From NCBI GenBank assembly GCA_947685225.1, contig CANTUV010000037.1, positions 32,011,001 through 32,075,000 on the forward strand: DNA of 64,000 nucleotides, read 5' to 3'. The notes under the pieces are model-generated. The model did no database searches and had not been told where the DNA came from. It saw only the letters and a program-made list of their open reading frames with translations. Positions 54,400 through 64,000 of this stretch are shown here, piece after piece (position 1 is the stretch's first letter; each line of letters begins with the position of its first letter). The position numbers and the translations under genes were made by a program. The stretch comes from Garcia nutans. Its lineage: Eukaryota > Streptophyta > Magnoliopsida > Malpighiales > Euphorbiaceae.

Positions 54400-54413
54400 T
54401 AGGGGGAGAGAAT
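54400..54413 (+). other. Polypurine tract of E3
   Basis: TAGGGGGAGAGAAT precedes the 3' LTR, slightly altered from E1 and E2. Confidence 0.8.
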
Positions 54414-57400
54414 TGTAACATCCTAAAATTTTTGAAAATTTCTAATTTTCAGAAAAATTGGATAAAATAAATTATAATTTAAAAGGATAAATTAAAATTA
54501 ATGGTTTTAAATGAAAAATAAAGGAATTTTAGATGAAAAAGGGGAATATATATGTAATATATATGCAAAATATACATAACATATATAAAAGTCAACACTT
54601 TTTAAAAGAAAAGGGTATTTTGGTAATTAAATATTATAAATTCAAAATTAATAAAATAATTCAAAAATAAATTATTTTTAAATGGAAGAGAAAAATTAGG
54701 ACTTTTATTTTATTAAAAAAAATTAAATAATTAAATAATTAAATAATTTTAATATATATATTTATATATATGTGTGTGGTTAAAAAAAAGATGAAAGGAA
54801 AAAAATATTAAAAGTCTTCTTGTTTCTTCTTCTTCTTCTTCTTCTTCTTCAAGGACGTGTCTTCCATGAGAGCTTGAAGACCAAGGATTTTGCTTCTTCC
54901 ATACTCCATAAATTGAAGGAATTAACAAGTTTCAAGTGGATTTTTGGCGATTTCTACCAAAATTAGTAAGTTTCCATCTCTTTTCTTTGAATTTCTTGGA
55001 AATTTGGATTATGTAAGAATTTAAATTTTTATGTAGTATGTTATAATTGGTGGAATTGGTGCGTATGATGTTATTTTGGGTAGTTAACAATGATTCTAAG
55101 GTTAGATTGAAGAGATGATGGAGTTTGGTTAAAGAATGGTGAAGAGAGAGAATTTAGGGTTATGGATTTTTGGAATTTTGAAAACATGAACTTTAATTGT
55201 GCAAATTGATTCCAAATGAGTTGTTTTGATTCATAAACAAGTATTTTAAAGTCAAATATTGGATTTGGTGGTGTTGGGTTGGAGTTTGATAATGGAAGTG
55301 GAGATTTAGGGTTTTGGAAAAGTGATTTTCCAAAGTGGTTGAATTGTGTGATTTTATTTGTTTAAGCATGTTGTTTAGTGTTAAAAATGATGAATATAAG
55401 CTTGAAATGAGTAATGGATTGTTTTGGAATGGAAAAACTTCAATGGGGGAATGTTATACCATTTTTGAGATTTTGTGTATAAGAGTGTATTTTTATAATG
55501 TAAATGATTTAAATGTATTAAAATATGTTTTTAATAATATAAAGAAACTTAAAACACTAATTTAATTGTAGTAGAATGGAATTTCAATGTTGAAGTAATG
55601 AAAGGCTAAATTTTTGGAAGTTTGTAGGAGTGATGTGTAATTATGATTTAATGTTGGAAATGTCCTTAAATGTGATACTAAATGATTATTTGCTATCACA
55701 TTTAGTTTAGGCATTGAGGGAGGTTGATTTGATTCATCCAAGTGGTGAAGTGCAAGTTAGAAAGATTGGATTGAAGGTTGTTTTTAGCTTGCTTTGGGTT
55801 GCTAGTGGAGGTATGTACAAACTTTGAATATATTGTTTATATTTGCATGACATTTGGACTTAACACATTTTGGTTGAAAAATGTGTTAAGTTACTTGGTT
55901 CATTGATTGAGTATGAATAATGTGCTATGACATTTGTAATATCATATATGTGTTAAATGCATTGTGAAAAGCCATTGATAATGGCTAAATTGTGTAGAAT
56001 GTGAAATATGTATATTATGTGAAAATACCCAAAGTAATTGGGTAATGTGTTGTGATTGCAAAAATGAGATATGTGGAATAATTAAATGAATTGATATTGA
56101 TAAAAATGAGAAAAATGAGAAAAGTGAGAAAAATGAGAAAGATGTGAAAAATGAGAAAAATGAGAAAAAAAAATGTGAAAATAAGGCAATGTGCCTAGAT
56201 TGAATATGTGATAATGAGAAAGACATTAATAATGAGAAAAATGAATAAATGAAAAAAAAAAGGGGAAAAAGATGATATAATAAGGCAATTTGCCTAGTTT
56301 GATCATGAGAAAATGAGAAAAGTTTTGATAAAGGAATTATGAAAGAATTTGATAATGAGAAATATGAATAAATTGTGTGCCTAGTATGTTATTCAATTTT
56401 CAGAGTTCTGGGTTTGGAGGCATGCCTATGATTTCCTACGGGCTATATGATGGAATGGTGAAAAGACTGGGTCGTAAGCCAGGCCAGATGATAAATATGA
56501 TGTTTTTGGTGTGAAAAGACTGGGTCGTAAGCCTTAAAACTGTAGCAGTCTAGCCGGGTTGAGGACCAAGATACTGGGGCCTAAGGGTCTAGCCGGATTG
56601 AGGTCCAAGAGACTGGGGCTGTTACATTATCCATGGATATATTGCCTACGGGGGTAGATACATGGTGTCATTATGGACCAAAGCAGTAACTCTGAAATTT
56701 GAATAGTATATTAGATCCTTTTTGGGCCCATGCTTGTCTTTGTTTTAATGTGAATTATGAATTATGATACAATTGAGTAATATAATGTTATGAGTTGTGC
56801 TTATGAATATTTGAAAAATATAAGAAAATGGATTGATGTGACATCTATATGCATTGTGCATTTGGTATTGCATTGAGTTATATTGTTATTATCAAAGTTT
56901 ATACCACTAGGCTTTGGCTTAGAGCGATTGTTTCCATCGTGCAGGTGACATGGTAGACCCAGCTGAGGCAGAGAGTTCTTCTAGACCAGGTCGGGTCTAG
57001 ACTTGTAGTTGAGCTTGTTGAGTTGCTATCGAGATCAGAAACACTACCAGCAGCATATATTTTTTTTATGTTATTGTACATTTTGAGTTTTATGAATAAT
57101 ATATTATATTTTGAATTTTACATATTGTATATTATAAAGAATGTTTGGGTCAATGTATTTGAAATGGGAGAGTAAGTGTGTTTTAAATTATATATATCTA
57201 TATGCATAAATGTTTGAGAAACTTGGTGAAATTGAGAAGTATGGTTGAGATGGTGGTTGGAAATTATTTGAGAGTGTTTCCTTTTTGCAGGTTGTGTTTT
57301 GATAAATTTTGGGATATCCAAAATACAGACAAAACTCTGGCGAATTTTTTCCAGAGATTTTTATATATATTATTTATTTTGGGTTCTTTTAATAATTAAA

Positions 57401-57570
57401 GAATGTTTATATTCTATTTAATTTTTTATATATTTAGAATTTGAAATTTTAAATTGGAAATGTTTAAAAAAAATTAGTAAACCAGTCTGTGGCATTTTTG
57501 TACCGTATATGTATATTTTACATATGCTGATAATATGTATTATACGTATATAGGGTATATGGGTGTTACA
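54414..57570 (+). repeat. 3' LTR of E3
   Basis: Uninterrupted 3157-bp copy. It includes CTT (about 54823-54850) and AATGAGAAA (about 56103-56168) simple repeats, the inverted-repeat module (about 56388-56706) and the double hairpin (56907-56945). It was used to reconstruct the order of the split 5' LTR. Confidence 0.95.
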
Positions 57571-58040
57571 CCTAGCTTGCTATCTTGATTATGGATTGTC
57601 TCTCGTATCTGTTGCTTTTCCATTTTCAAAAGAAAGTTCAAAAGTCCTTGAATATTTCTTCAATAATTCTCCAATAATTGTGTTGTCCTTGCCGAACAAA
57701 ATTCCCCCCCCCCCTCAAGAGTGTTAAATCGTATTATTTATAGTAAATTAATTAAAAAATCTAATACTGTGCGGTTAAGAAAATAAAAACTGTTTTGGAA
57801 ATAAAATCAAAAACCAAGAAAAATAAGGTTTTGGCGAAAACTGGACGCGAGCCCGAGCGAGACTGGCGCTGGGTGCTGCTGCGAGAGGATCGGGATGGGC
57901 GTGCGAGACTGTGTTGGGCGAGAATTGGCTGCTGGGGGCGAGCTACTGCTGGGCGCGAGCAGGCACGCAAGCCTGCGGTGAATTGGCCCAAGCCAATTCG
58001 TCGCGCTTGCAGCTTTCGTCGCCGATTCTACCGTCGTCGA
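57571..58040 (+). other. Older repeat, right half, with a GC-rich island
   Basis: Continues 26780 after removal of E3. A poly-C run lies at 57706-57715. Positions 57840-58030 are GC-rich with repeated GCGAG/GGGCG words in an otherwise AT-rich setting. Open frames through it are Arg/Ser-rich on minus and look like composition effects. I see no convincing gene. Confidence 0.4.
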
Positions 58041-59459
58041 TTTTTTTATTTTTTATTAAAAATAAATATTATTATATTATTAATAATAAATAAATAAAAA
58101 TTATAAATAAAAAATAAAATAAATACCACAAAAATTATTTCGGATGGTTTTAAAATATCAGACCAAACTTGTTAAAAAATTAAAGGTTTACAATGTCTTT
58201 TGCAAATATCAAATGTAGGTAAGACTTACTCATAGCTAATTATGTTGTTGATATGCTTGGCTAGTGAAGGATAACTTATCATTTCAAAAATACTTCTTCT
58301 CTCACTACAATCAATATTTTACTTCAATTTTTTTTTTAAAACTTCACTATTAAATAAAAAAATATTCTAATAAAATAATAAAAAATTAATATTTTAGATT
58401 ATTTTTCATCATATAAAAATTATAATTTTTATAAAGAAAAAATTTTAATTTTAATTACAAAAAATAAATAACACTCAAAAAATATAAAAAAAATAAAATA
58501 CAAAAATATATTGAAAGAAATCATTAAATTTATTTTTAAATAAAATTTACATATTATACACATTAAAAAATACATAAAATTTATTCACGTAAATGTATTA
58601 TAGATATTGTGTGTATGTTATATTTATGTTATTTAAGTTGTTATTTTATATAAAAATTGTTGAATGTTGTGAGAATAAAAAAATTAAATAAATATTTAAA
58701 ATATTATGTAGATGTGTTGTAGATATTATAGATGCATTTTGTATTATTGAATATATATTTTATATATGTTGTTTATATATTTATTTTTTATGTGTATATT
58801 AAAATTTTGACATTAAAACTTTTTAAATAAAAAATATAAATAAAATAAAATTATAAAAATTATAAAAAAAGAAAAATCGATGAAAAAAAATTAAAAACGT
58901 AAATAAAAGGAGCGGGTACATGTTTTTGAAAATCAAAATCGTAATTTTGAACAATGAAAAACTTAGTGCCAATATACAATGTAACAATCTCTATTTTTTG
59001 TTATAACATTCAATTGAAAATTCAATTAACAATTATCAAGAAATGTTACACAATACCTAAATACTAATTTATTTTATTTTTAATTAATATTAAAGTCAAT
59101 GTCAACAAAATTTCAACAGAACTTTTTCTAAAATTTTGACATTGTCAAATCTTCTCCAATTAAAACATAACCTGCAAAAGAAAAATACTCCCAATATTCT
59201 TTACGTTTAATCTCAACTCTAATTTCAAAACTCCAACAATCATCCATAATCTAATTCAAACATTTATTCTTTTACCAGTGTATTTTTGTATTATAAATGT
59301 TCTATATTTATCATAAAATATTATAAAGTCATACTTCAAGCAAACTTATAACATATAGCTCATACAACAAAGTATATAAAATTTCTAACACTATCATTAA
59401 AACTTCAAACACTGCTACGTGAACAGAATAAAATATAATATATATAGTTTTTCATATAA
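58041..59459. other. AT-rich DNA without recognisable features
   Basis: Mostly A/T runs. I find no supported gene, terminal repeat or target duplication. Confidence 0.6.
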
Positions 59460-60955
59460 CATCTTCTCTAATGCGGTTGATTTGAGGCTCTAAAATCTCA
59501 CTATTCTAGATTTAATATGCTCTTTTGATATGCAGGTCAGAAATAAATCTAACACGCTAAATAATTGCTTAGTGGTGCTTGCATATTCATAAATTGTTGT
59601 AAAGGAAATTTTGCAAATGAAAATGAAATTAGAATCAACACTTTAAACATAAATAAATAAATTAACATGTTGAGTTTATGACATTTATCTAAACCATAAC
59701 AAATTCCATTATTAGATTTAAATTAAAGAAAATAATCACTTTGTGGTTATTCGTTAAAATGTTTTTAACTAAGATAAAAGTATATTCATTTTGTAGATAG
59801 TGACTAAATCATTTTGTAGATAGTGACTTTCAGATTCATGTTCTTCATACAATTTTGTAAACTATCATATTGCACTTTACACATTTTTATTAAATTCCAT
59901 TTAATATTTTGCCGTCATATATTGATTTTAAAATCCTAGATTCAGATAGGAGGTCACTAATGGCAAGTAAATGACCATTGTAAAAAATTTAGCCAATGAC
60001 CATCCGATGCCATGAATGTCCACTATCACTAACGACTCAAAGTGTCTACTAATGACATAAAGTGCTCATTGTCATTTGACACAAGGTGTCCACTAATAAC
60101 AACAAGTGTCCACTAACACTATGAACGTCCACCCTCTAGCTAGTCATTCAATTCGATAACTAGATTTTTCATCAGTATATTTGGACATTTTATTTATGTA
60201 TTTATTTACTTGTTTGTTTATTTATTTATTTTTCAATCAATTTCCAATTATGTAAAGTTTTATTAAAATATTACTTTTGAGTAAACACTTTTTCATCTTC
60301 TTTTAATCAATTACATAATTAATTTAAATGAAAATATATCCTTATAACAACTATACCTTTCTTTATCATTCAATGTTCTTCACTTTAACTACATATGTAC
60401 AGAATTACTCTTTAAATTAAATTCAAATACACTTGATTTAGTATATGTTCACCAAACATAATACAAGCAATCATTTTAATTCCAAGACCCTAAATTTTTT
60501 TCAAAGTCCTAAATTTACATAATCCTAAATTCCATACTTTAAAAGTTCAAAATTATCTTTAAACTTAATTTTTGTTTAAAATCCACACCAATGTACTTAT
60601 TCTTTATCAATTATGGACATAAAATCAATTCTTTCAAAAATTAGTCTAAACTTACCTTTAACCTTAAATTTTCCATAACCTTAATTTAACCCTTTCATGA
60701 ATCAACAATTACTCTAACCACAATTTTAAGTTAACAACTTCATAAAAACACCTATTTCCTTCCATTTGTGAATTTATAACTAATAATTTCTTTAACTAGC
60801 TCAAAAATCTATTCTAAAGCATAAACTTTCCATAATCCTAAATTGAACCCTTTATGTATCAAAAGAGGTTTTAAACATAATTCTAAGATAAAAATGATAC
60901 ATTCTCATTCAAAATTTTTCAAATATGAATTCTAATCAATTTTCTCTACACTTAA
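59460..60955. other. AT-rich DNA with decayed repeat traces
   Basis: CACGCTAAATAATTGCTTAG near 59558 recalls the hairpin region of minus-strand Tekay LTRs. About five GTGTCCACTAATGAC-like phrases occur at 60015-60135. Two imperfect blocks sharing TTTCCATAAYCYTAA...AACCCTTT lie near 60670 and 60827. No gene is seen. Confidence 0.35.
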
Positions 60956-63568
60956 TGTAACAGCCTTATACCCAATATACGTACACCACATATACTCGTT
61001 ATAGGTAATATATGTATAGAGAATATAAGAATGTCACAACCTTTTTAAACAATCAAATCATCATTTATAAAATCTGTATAATATTAAAAAATTTAATTGA
61101 TATCATAAAAAAATAGATGATATATTACTTGTTAAAATATATATAACTTCATTACCAAAGGTTTATCCAAAACATTTTTGATAGTTTGCGGAGTATACAT
61201 ATTTAAATACATCAAAATCAATATGTACAAAAATATGAAATATATGCATACTGGCAGTTTGTCTCGGATCTTGATGTCCAAATCAACACTGCTCTCAGTA
61301 TCTCAAGCCTAGACTCGACTCGGTCTAGCTAAACTCTCTGACTCAACCGGATCTACCCTGTCACCTGCGCGATGAACCACAATAGTGCTAAGCCAGAAGC
61401 TTAGTGGTATAAACTTTGATAGCAATATTATTCAATTGCAATGCTAATGCACAACACATAAGGATATCATATCTCATAACATTATATCATTATATCTTAA
61501 TAAATTGTTCAATTATTTCACAATTCATAATTCACATTAAAGCAAAGACAAACATGGGCCCAAAAAGGATCTAATATGCTATTCAAATTCTAGAGTTACT
61601 GCTTTGGTCTATAATGACACATTGTGTCTAGCCCCGTAGGAAATATATCCATGGATTAATCTAACTAGGAATGAGTTTACGACCCGGTCATTTCACCCAG
61701 CCTAGCTTCAAGGATTTGGTTTTGAGGCTTACGACCAGGTCATTTCACCTCAAAAATATTTTCACATTGACGCCCAGCGTCTAGCCCGTAGGCAATTCAT
61801 AGGCATGCCTCCAAACCCAGAAATTTAAAAATTGAATAACATACTAGACACACAATATATTCTTATTTCTCATTATCAATTTCTTTCTCATTGTCACATA
61901 ATCAAGCTAGGCAAATTGCCTTATTTTATCATCTTTTTTCTCACTTTTCTCATTTATATCAATATCAATTCATTACATCATGTTTCCACATATCTCATCA
62001 CATTATACCACATTTCTTTTCATTTACAACACATTAATCAATTACCTTGGGTATTTCAACATAATTCACAATATACAATTCATAGCATTATTCTCATGCA
62101 CCAATAATGTAGTAGGTAACTTAACACTTTTTCCAACCAAATGTGTTAAGTCCCAATGTCATGTAAATATGAACAATTATTCAAAGTTTGTACTTACCTC
62201 TAAGAGCAATAATCGCCACTTTCAACCTCCTGTTATAAGATATCCCTCAACACTTGGATTAGGGTAACTCAAGTCTCTTCCAAACCTAAACCAAATGTGA
62301 TTATAAATAATCACTAAGTGATACATAGAGAAAAATAAAGAAAAAAACCATCTAGGGCAAACTCTCCACATGACACGCTCAACAACACGGGCGTGTCTAT
62401 GACCATGCCCTAAACCCATGACACAAAAGCTTTGACACGCTCAGTAACATGGGCGTGTCACTGGACATGTCAATTCTTCAACAACACAGAAGCTATGACA
62501 TGCTCAGTGACATGGGCGTGTCACTTCACGTGTCAATTCTCCTCCAACACAGTAGCTATGACATGCTCAGTGACATGGGTGTGTCACTGCTCGTGTCAAT
62601 TCTACAACATTATAGTAGCTATGACACGTTCAGTGACATCGATGGGATACTGGTCGTGTCATAAACACTAAAAATAGAACCATTGACACGCCCAAAGATA
62701 TGGTCGTGCTGCCAGGTGTGTCAGGCCAAAAACCTGATATCGACACAATATTACAACAACCAACTATTATCTTTCATAAACATTTTCAACTCATATAAAC
62801 TCAACCAAAATCATCATTATACCACATGATACTTGCATAAACATCAACACAACTCATTTGCAAGAAAGATACACAATCACAATCAAGACTTCTCAACCCA
62901 AAAGTTATACAATTCCAAAACTCTTATTCTCTTCACCAAACTGCACCCTTTTCTTCAATCCAATCCCAAATTCATAGTTAACTAGACAAAAGAACTTCAA
63001 ACGTTCCAAAATCAACCATTAACACAACTACACCAAACATCTAATTCACACATACAAACTTTCAAAGGAAATCAAAGAAACAAGTAGGAAACTTACCAAA
63101 TATGAAGAAAATCCTTAAAACTCCAACTTGAATACTTGAAATCCTCCAATTTCTTGAGTTAGCAAGAAGCCAAAACTCCTTTTGATGATGGTGGTGGTCG
63201 GCTACCATGGAGAAGGAAGAAGAAGAAGATGAGAATAGTAATGGTCAACAACTCCACTAATCTCAAAATTCTCTTTAAAACCACACAATTCCCTCTTTTA
63301 ATCTCCACCAAGCAATATATTATTATAATAATAATTAATCTCAAAAATCCTCTTCCACTATCCATTAATATTAATATCTTATTAAATAATTAAATATCAT
63401 TTGACCAAGTTGAAATGTTAACTTGTATATAACATGTATATCTTCATATATACAACATATACACACTTCCCTTTTTCCTTTCTTTTCACTGAATCAAATA
63501 TATACACTTTTAAATCCTTTAATTAATTTTCAAAATTAATATTTATTTTAAAATTTTGGGATATTACA
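60956..63568 (-). repeat. 3' LTR of E4
   Basis: On + it starts TGTAACAGCC and ends GGGATATTACA, 2613 bp. It includes a decayed double hairpin (61367-61404), degenerate inverted-repeat arms near 61580 and 61820, a GGCATGCC/GCCCGTAGGC module and a 63-bp palindrome array. A minus-strand GGTAAG donor-like site lies near 63095. Confidence 0.88.
62370..62722 (-). repeat. 63-bp palindrome array in E4 LTR
   Basis: Units begin at about 62372, 62434, 62497, 62560 and 62623 (62-63 bp spacing), one more than in the solo LTR at 22588. Each has GACACGCTCAGTGACATGGG then CGTGTCACTG and CGTGTCA. Confidence 0.85.
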
Positions 63569-63614
63569 ATTCTCCCCTTCCATAAATAAATTTCATCCTC
63601 GAAATTACCTACTC

Positions 63615-64000
63615 TCAATTCTGGAACAACTGGGGATACTTATTCCGCATCATCTGCTCACTCTCCCATGTTGCCTCTTCCGTAGCATGATTCTTCCAAA
63701 GAACTTTCACAAGTGGCACTTTCTTATTTCTTAACTCCTTCACTTCACGTGCCAAAATAGCCACTAGTTCTTCCTCATAAGTCAGATCTGGACTCACCTC
63801 AATAGACTCCACTGATAAAACATGAGATGGGTCTGATCTATACCTCCGAAGCATAGAGACATGAAAGACATTGTGAATTTGATCCAATTCAGCGGTAAAA
63901 CTAATGTATAGGTCACTGGTCCAACTCTCTCCAGTACCTCATAAGGTCCTATGAAAAGAGAACTCAACTTTCCTTTATGGCCAAATCTCAAAATTTTCTT
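63615..64000 (-). pseudogene. E4 gag-pol C-terminal end with a frameshift
   Basis: On minus, the part before about 63890 encodes FIGPYEVLERVGPV and the part after encodes IHNVFHVSMLRRY, a chromodomain-like LVAILAREVKELRNK and a terminal PQLFQN, stop at 63615-63617. The two parts are in different frames. A single base appears lost near 63892 relative to E3 (CCGCTG against CCGCCTG). The rest of pol is outside the window. Confidence 0.88.

Larger units (their letters stand above)
26781..57570 (+). mobile_element. E3: older Ty3/Gypsy Tekay-type element carrying two nested elements in its 5' LTR
   Basis: Ends are TGTAACATCC...GGTGTTACA with the perfect duplication CCTAG (26776-26780 and 57571-57575). 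The 5' LTR is in three pieces (26781-27299, 37545-39993, 49380-49548), about 3137 bp. The 3' LTR is 54414-57570, 3157 bp. In the first 250 bp the LTRs differ at roughly a dozen sites, several percent, so E3 is the oldest complete element here. The internal region 49549-54413 holds a heavily damaged gag-pol. Without the nested elements it is about 11.2 kb. Confidence 0.95.
60956..64000 (-). mobile_element. E4: Tekay-type element, minus strand, 3' part only
   Basis: It has a 3' LTR (60956-63568), a purine tract on minus (63569-63582) and the gag-pol 3' end. The element continues beyond 64000. The LTR is of the same family as the solo LTR at 21079-23710. Confidence 0.9.

Noticed and set aside
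57706..57715. Poly-C run as a biological signal
   Set aside because: A single homopolymer, also prone to sequencing or assembly error; nothing else supports a role.
57761..57991. Arg/Ser-rich 76-codon frame on minus and a 100-codon frame on plus
   Set aside because: Both cross the GC-rich island with no recognisable domain; stop codons are simply rare in such composition.

Overview
This is repeat-dense nuclear DNA from a flowering plant, probably a eudicot. Nearly all of it is transposable elements of typical plant lineages: Ty3/Gypsy chromoviruses of the Tekay/Del type, a Ty1/Copia Sirevirus (SIRE/Maximus type), Tat/Athila-type Gypsy relics and a Mutator-like DNA transposon (MULE). I see no intact host gene, tRNA, rRNA or CRISPR array. 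The species cannot be named from the sequence.

Positions 1-25322 are the right part of one MULE whose left end lies outside the window. Its transposase pseudogene reads on + in four pieces (180-227, 13656-13732, 19832-21078, 23711-23869). A small GRF zinc-finger/membrane gene reads on - at the other end (24557-25000), convergent to the transposase. Three insertions split the MULE. They are a Tekay element (E1, 228-13655), whose 3' LTR is itself split by a solo LTR (8721-12004); a minus-strand, non-autonomous Tat/Athila-type element (13733-19831), itself hit by another solo LTR (14592-16214); and a minus-strand Tekay-type solo LTR (21079-23710).

Positions 25323-26780 and 57576-58040 are two halves of an older repeat resembling a Tat/Ogre-type LTR. 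It was split by a Tekay element (E3, 26781-57570, target duplication CCTAG). The 5' LTR of E3 received two more insertions: a very young Sirevirus (27300-37539, duplication ATTTC) and a second Tekay element (E2, 39994-49374, duplication AAAGA). LTR differences counted by eye agree with this nesting: E3 several percent, E2 about twenty sites, E1 about a dozen, the Sirevirus only two.

Positions 58041-60955 are AT-rich DNA with decayed repeat traces. Positions 60956-64000 are the 3' LTR and chromodomain end of a fourth, minus-strand Tekay element (E4) that leaves the window.

The most interesting signals are non-coding. (1) Divergent Tekay LTR families share two adjacent hairpins whose stems persist while sequence changes, ending directly at a CAG|GTRA splice-donor-like site; a TTTGCAG acceptor-like site sits just before each gag ATG. 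(2) The same LTRs carry a roughly 300-bp module closed by a long inverted repeat (TTCAGAGTT...AACTCTGAA). (3) GGCCGTGTC-type palindromic islands occur in LTRs of unrelated lineages. (4) In the Sirevirus, the LTR promoter architecture (GCGACCGC cluster, AACGGCTA, 24 bp, TATA-like box) reappears in front of an extra 465-codon ORF, suggesting an internal promoter.
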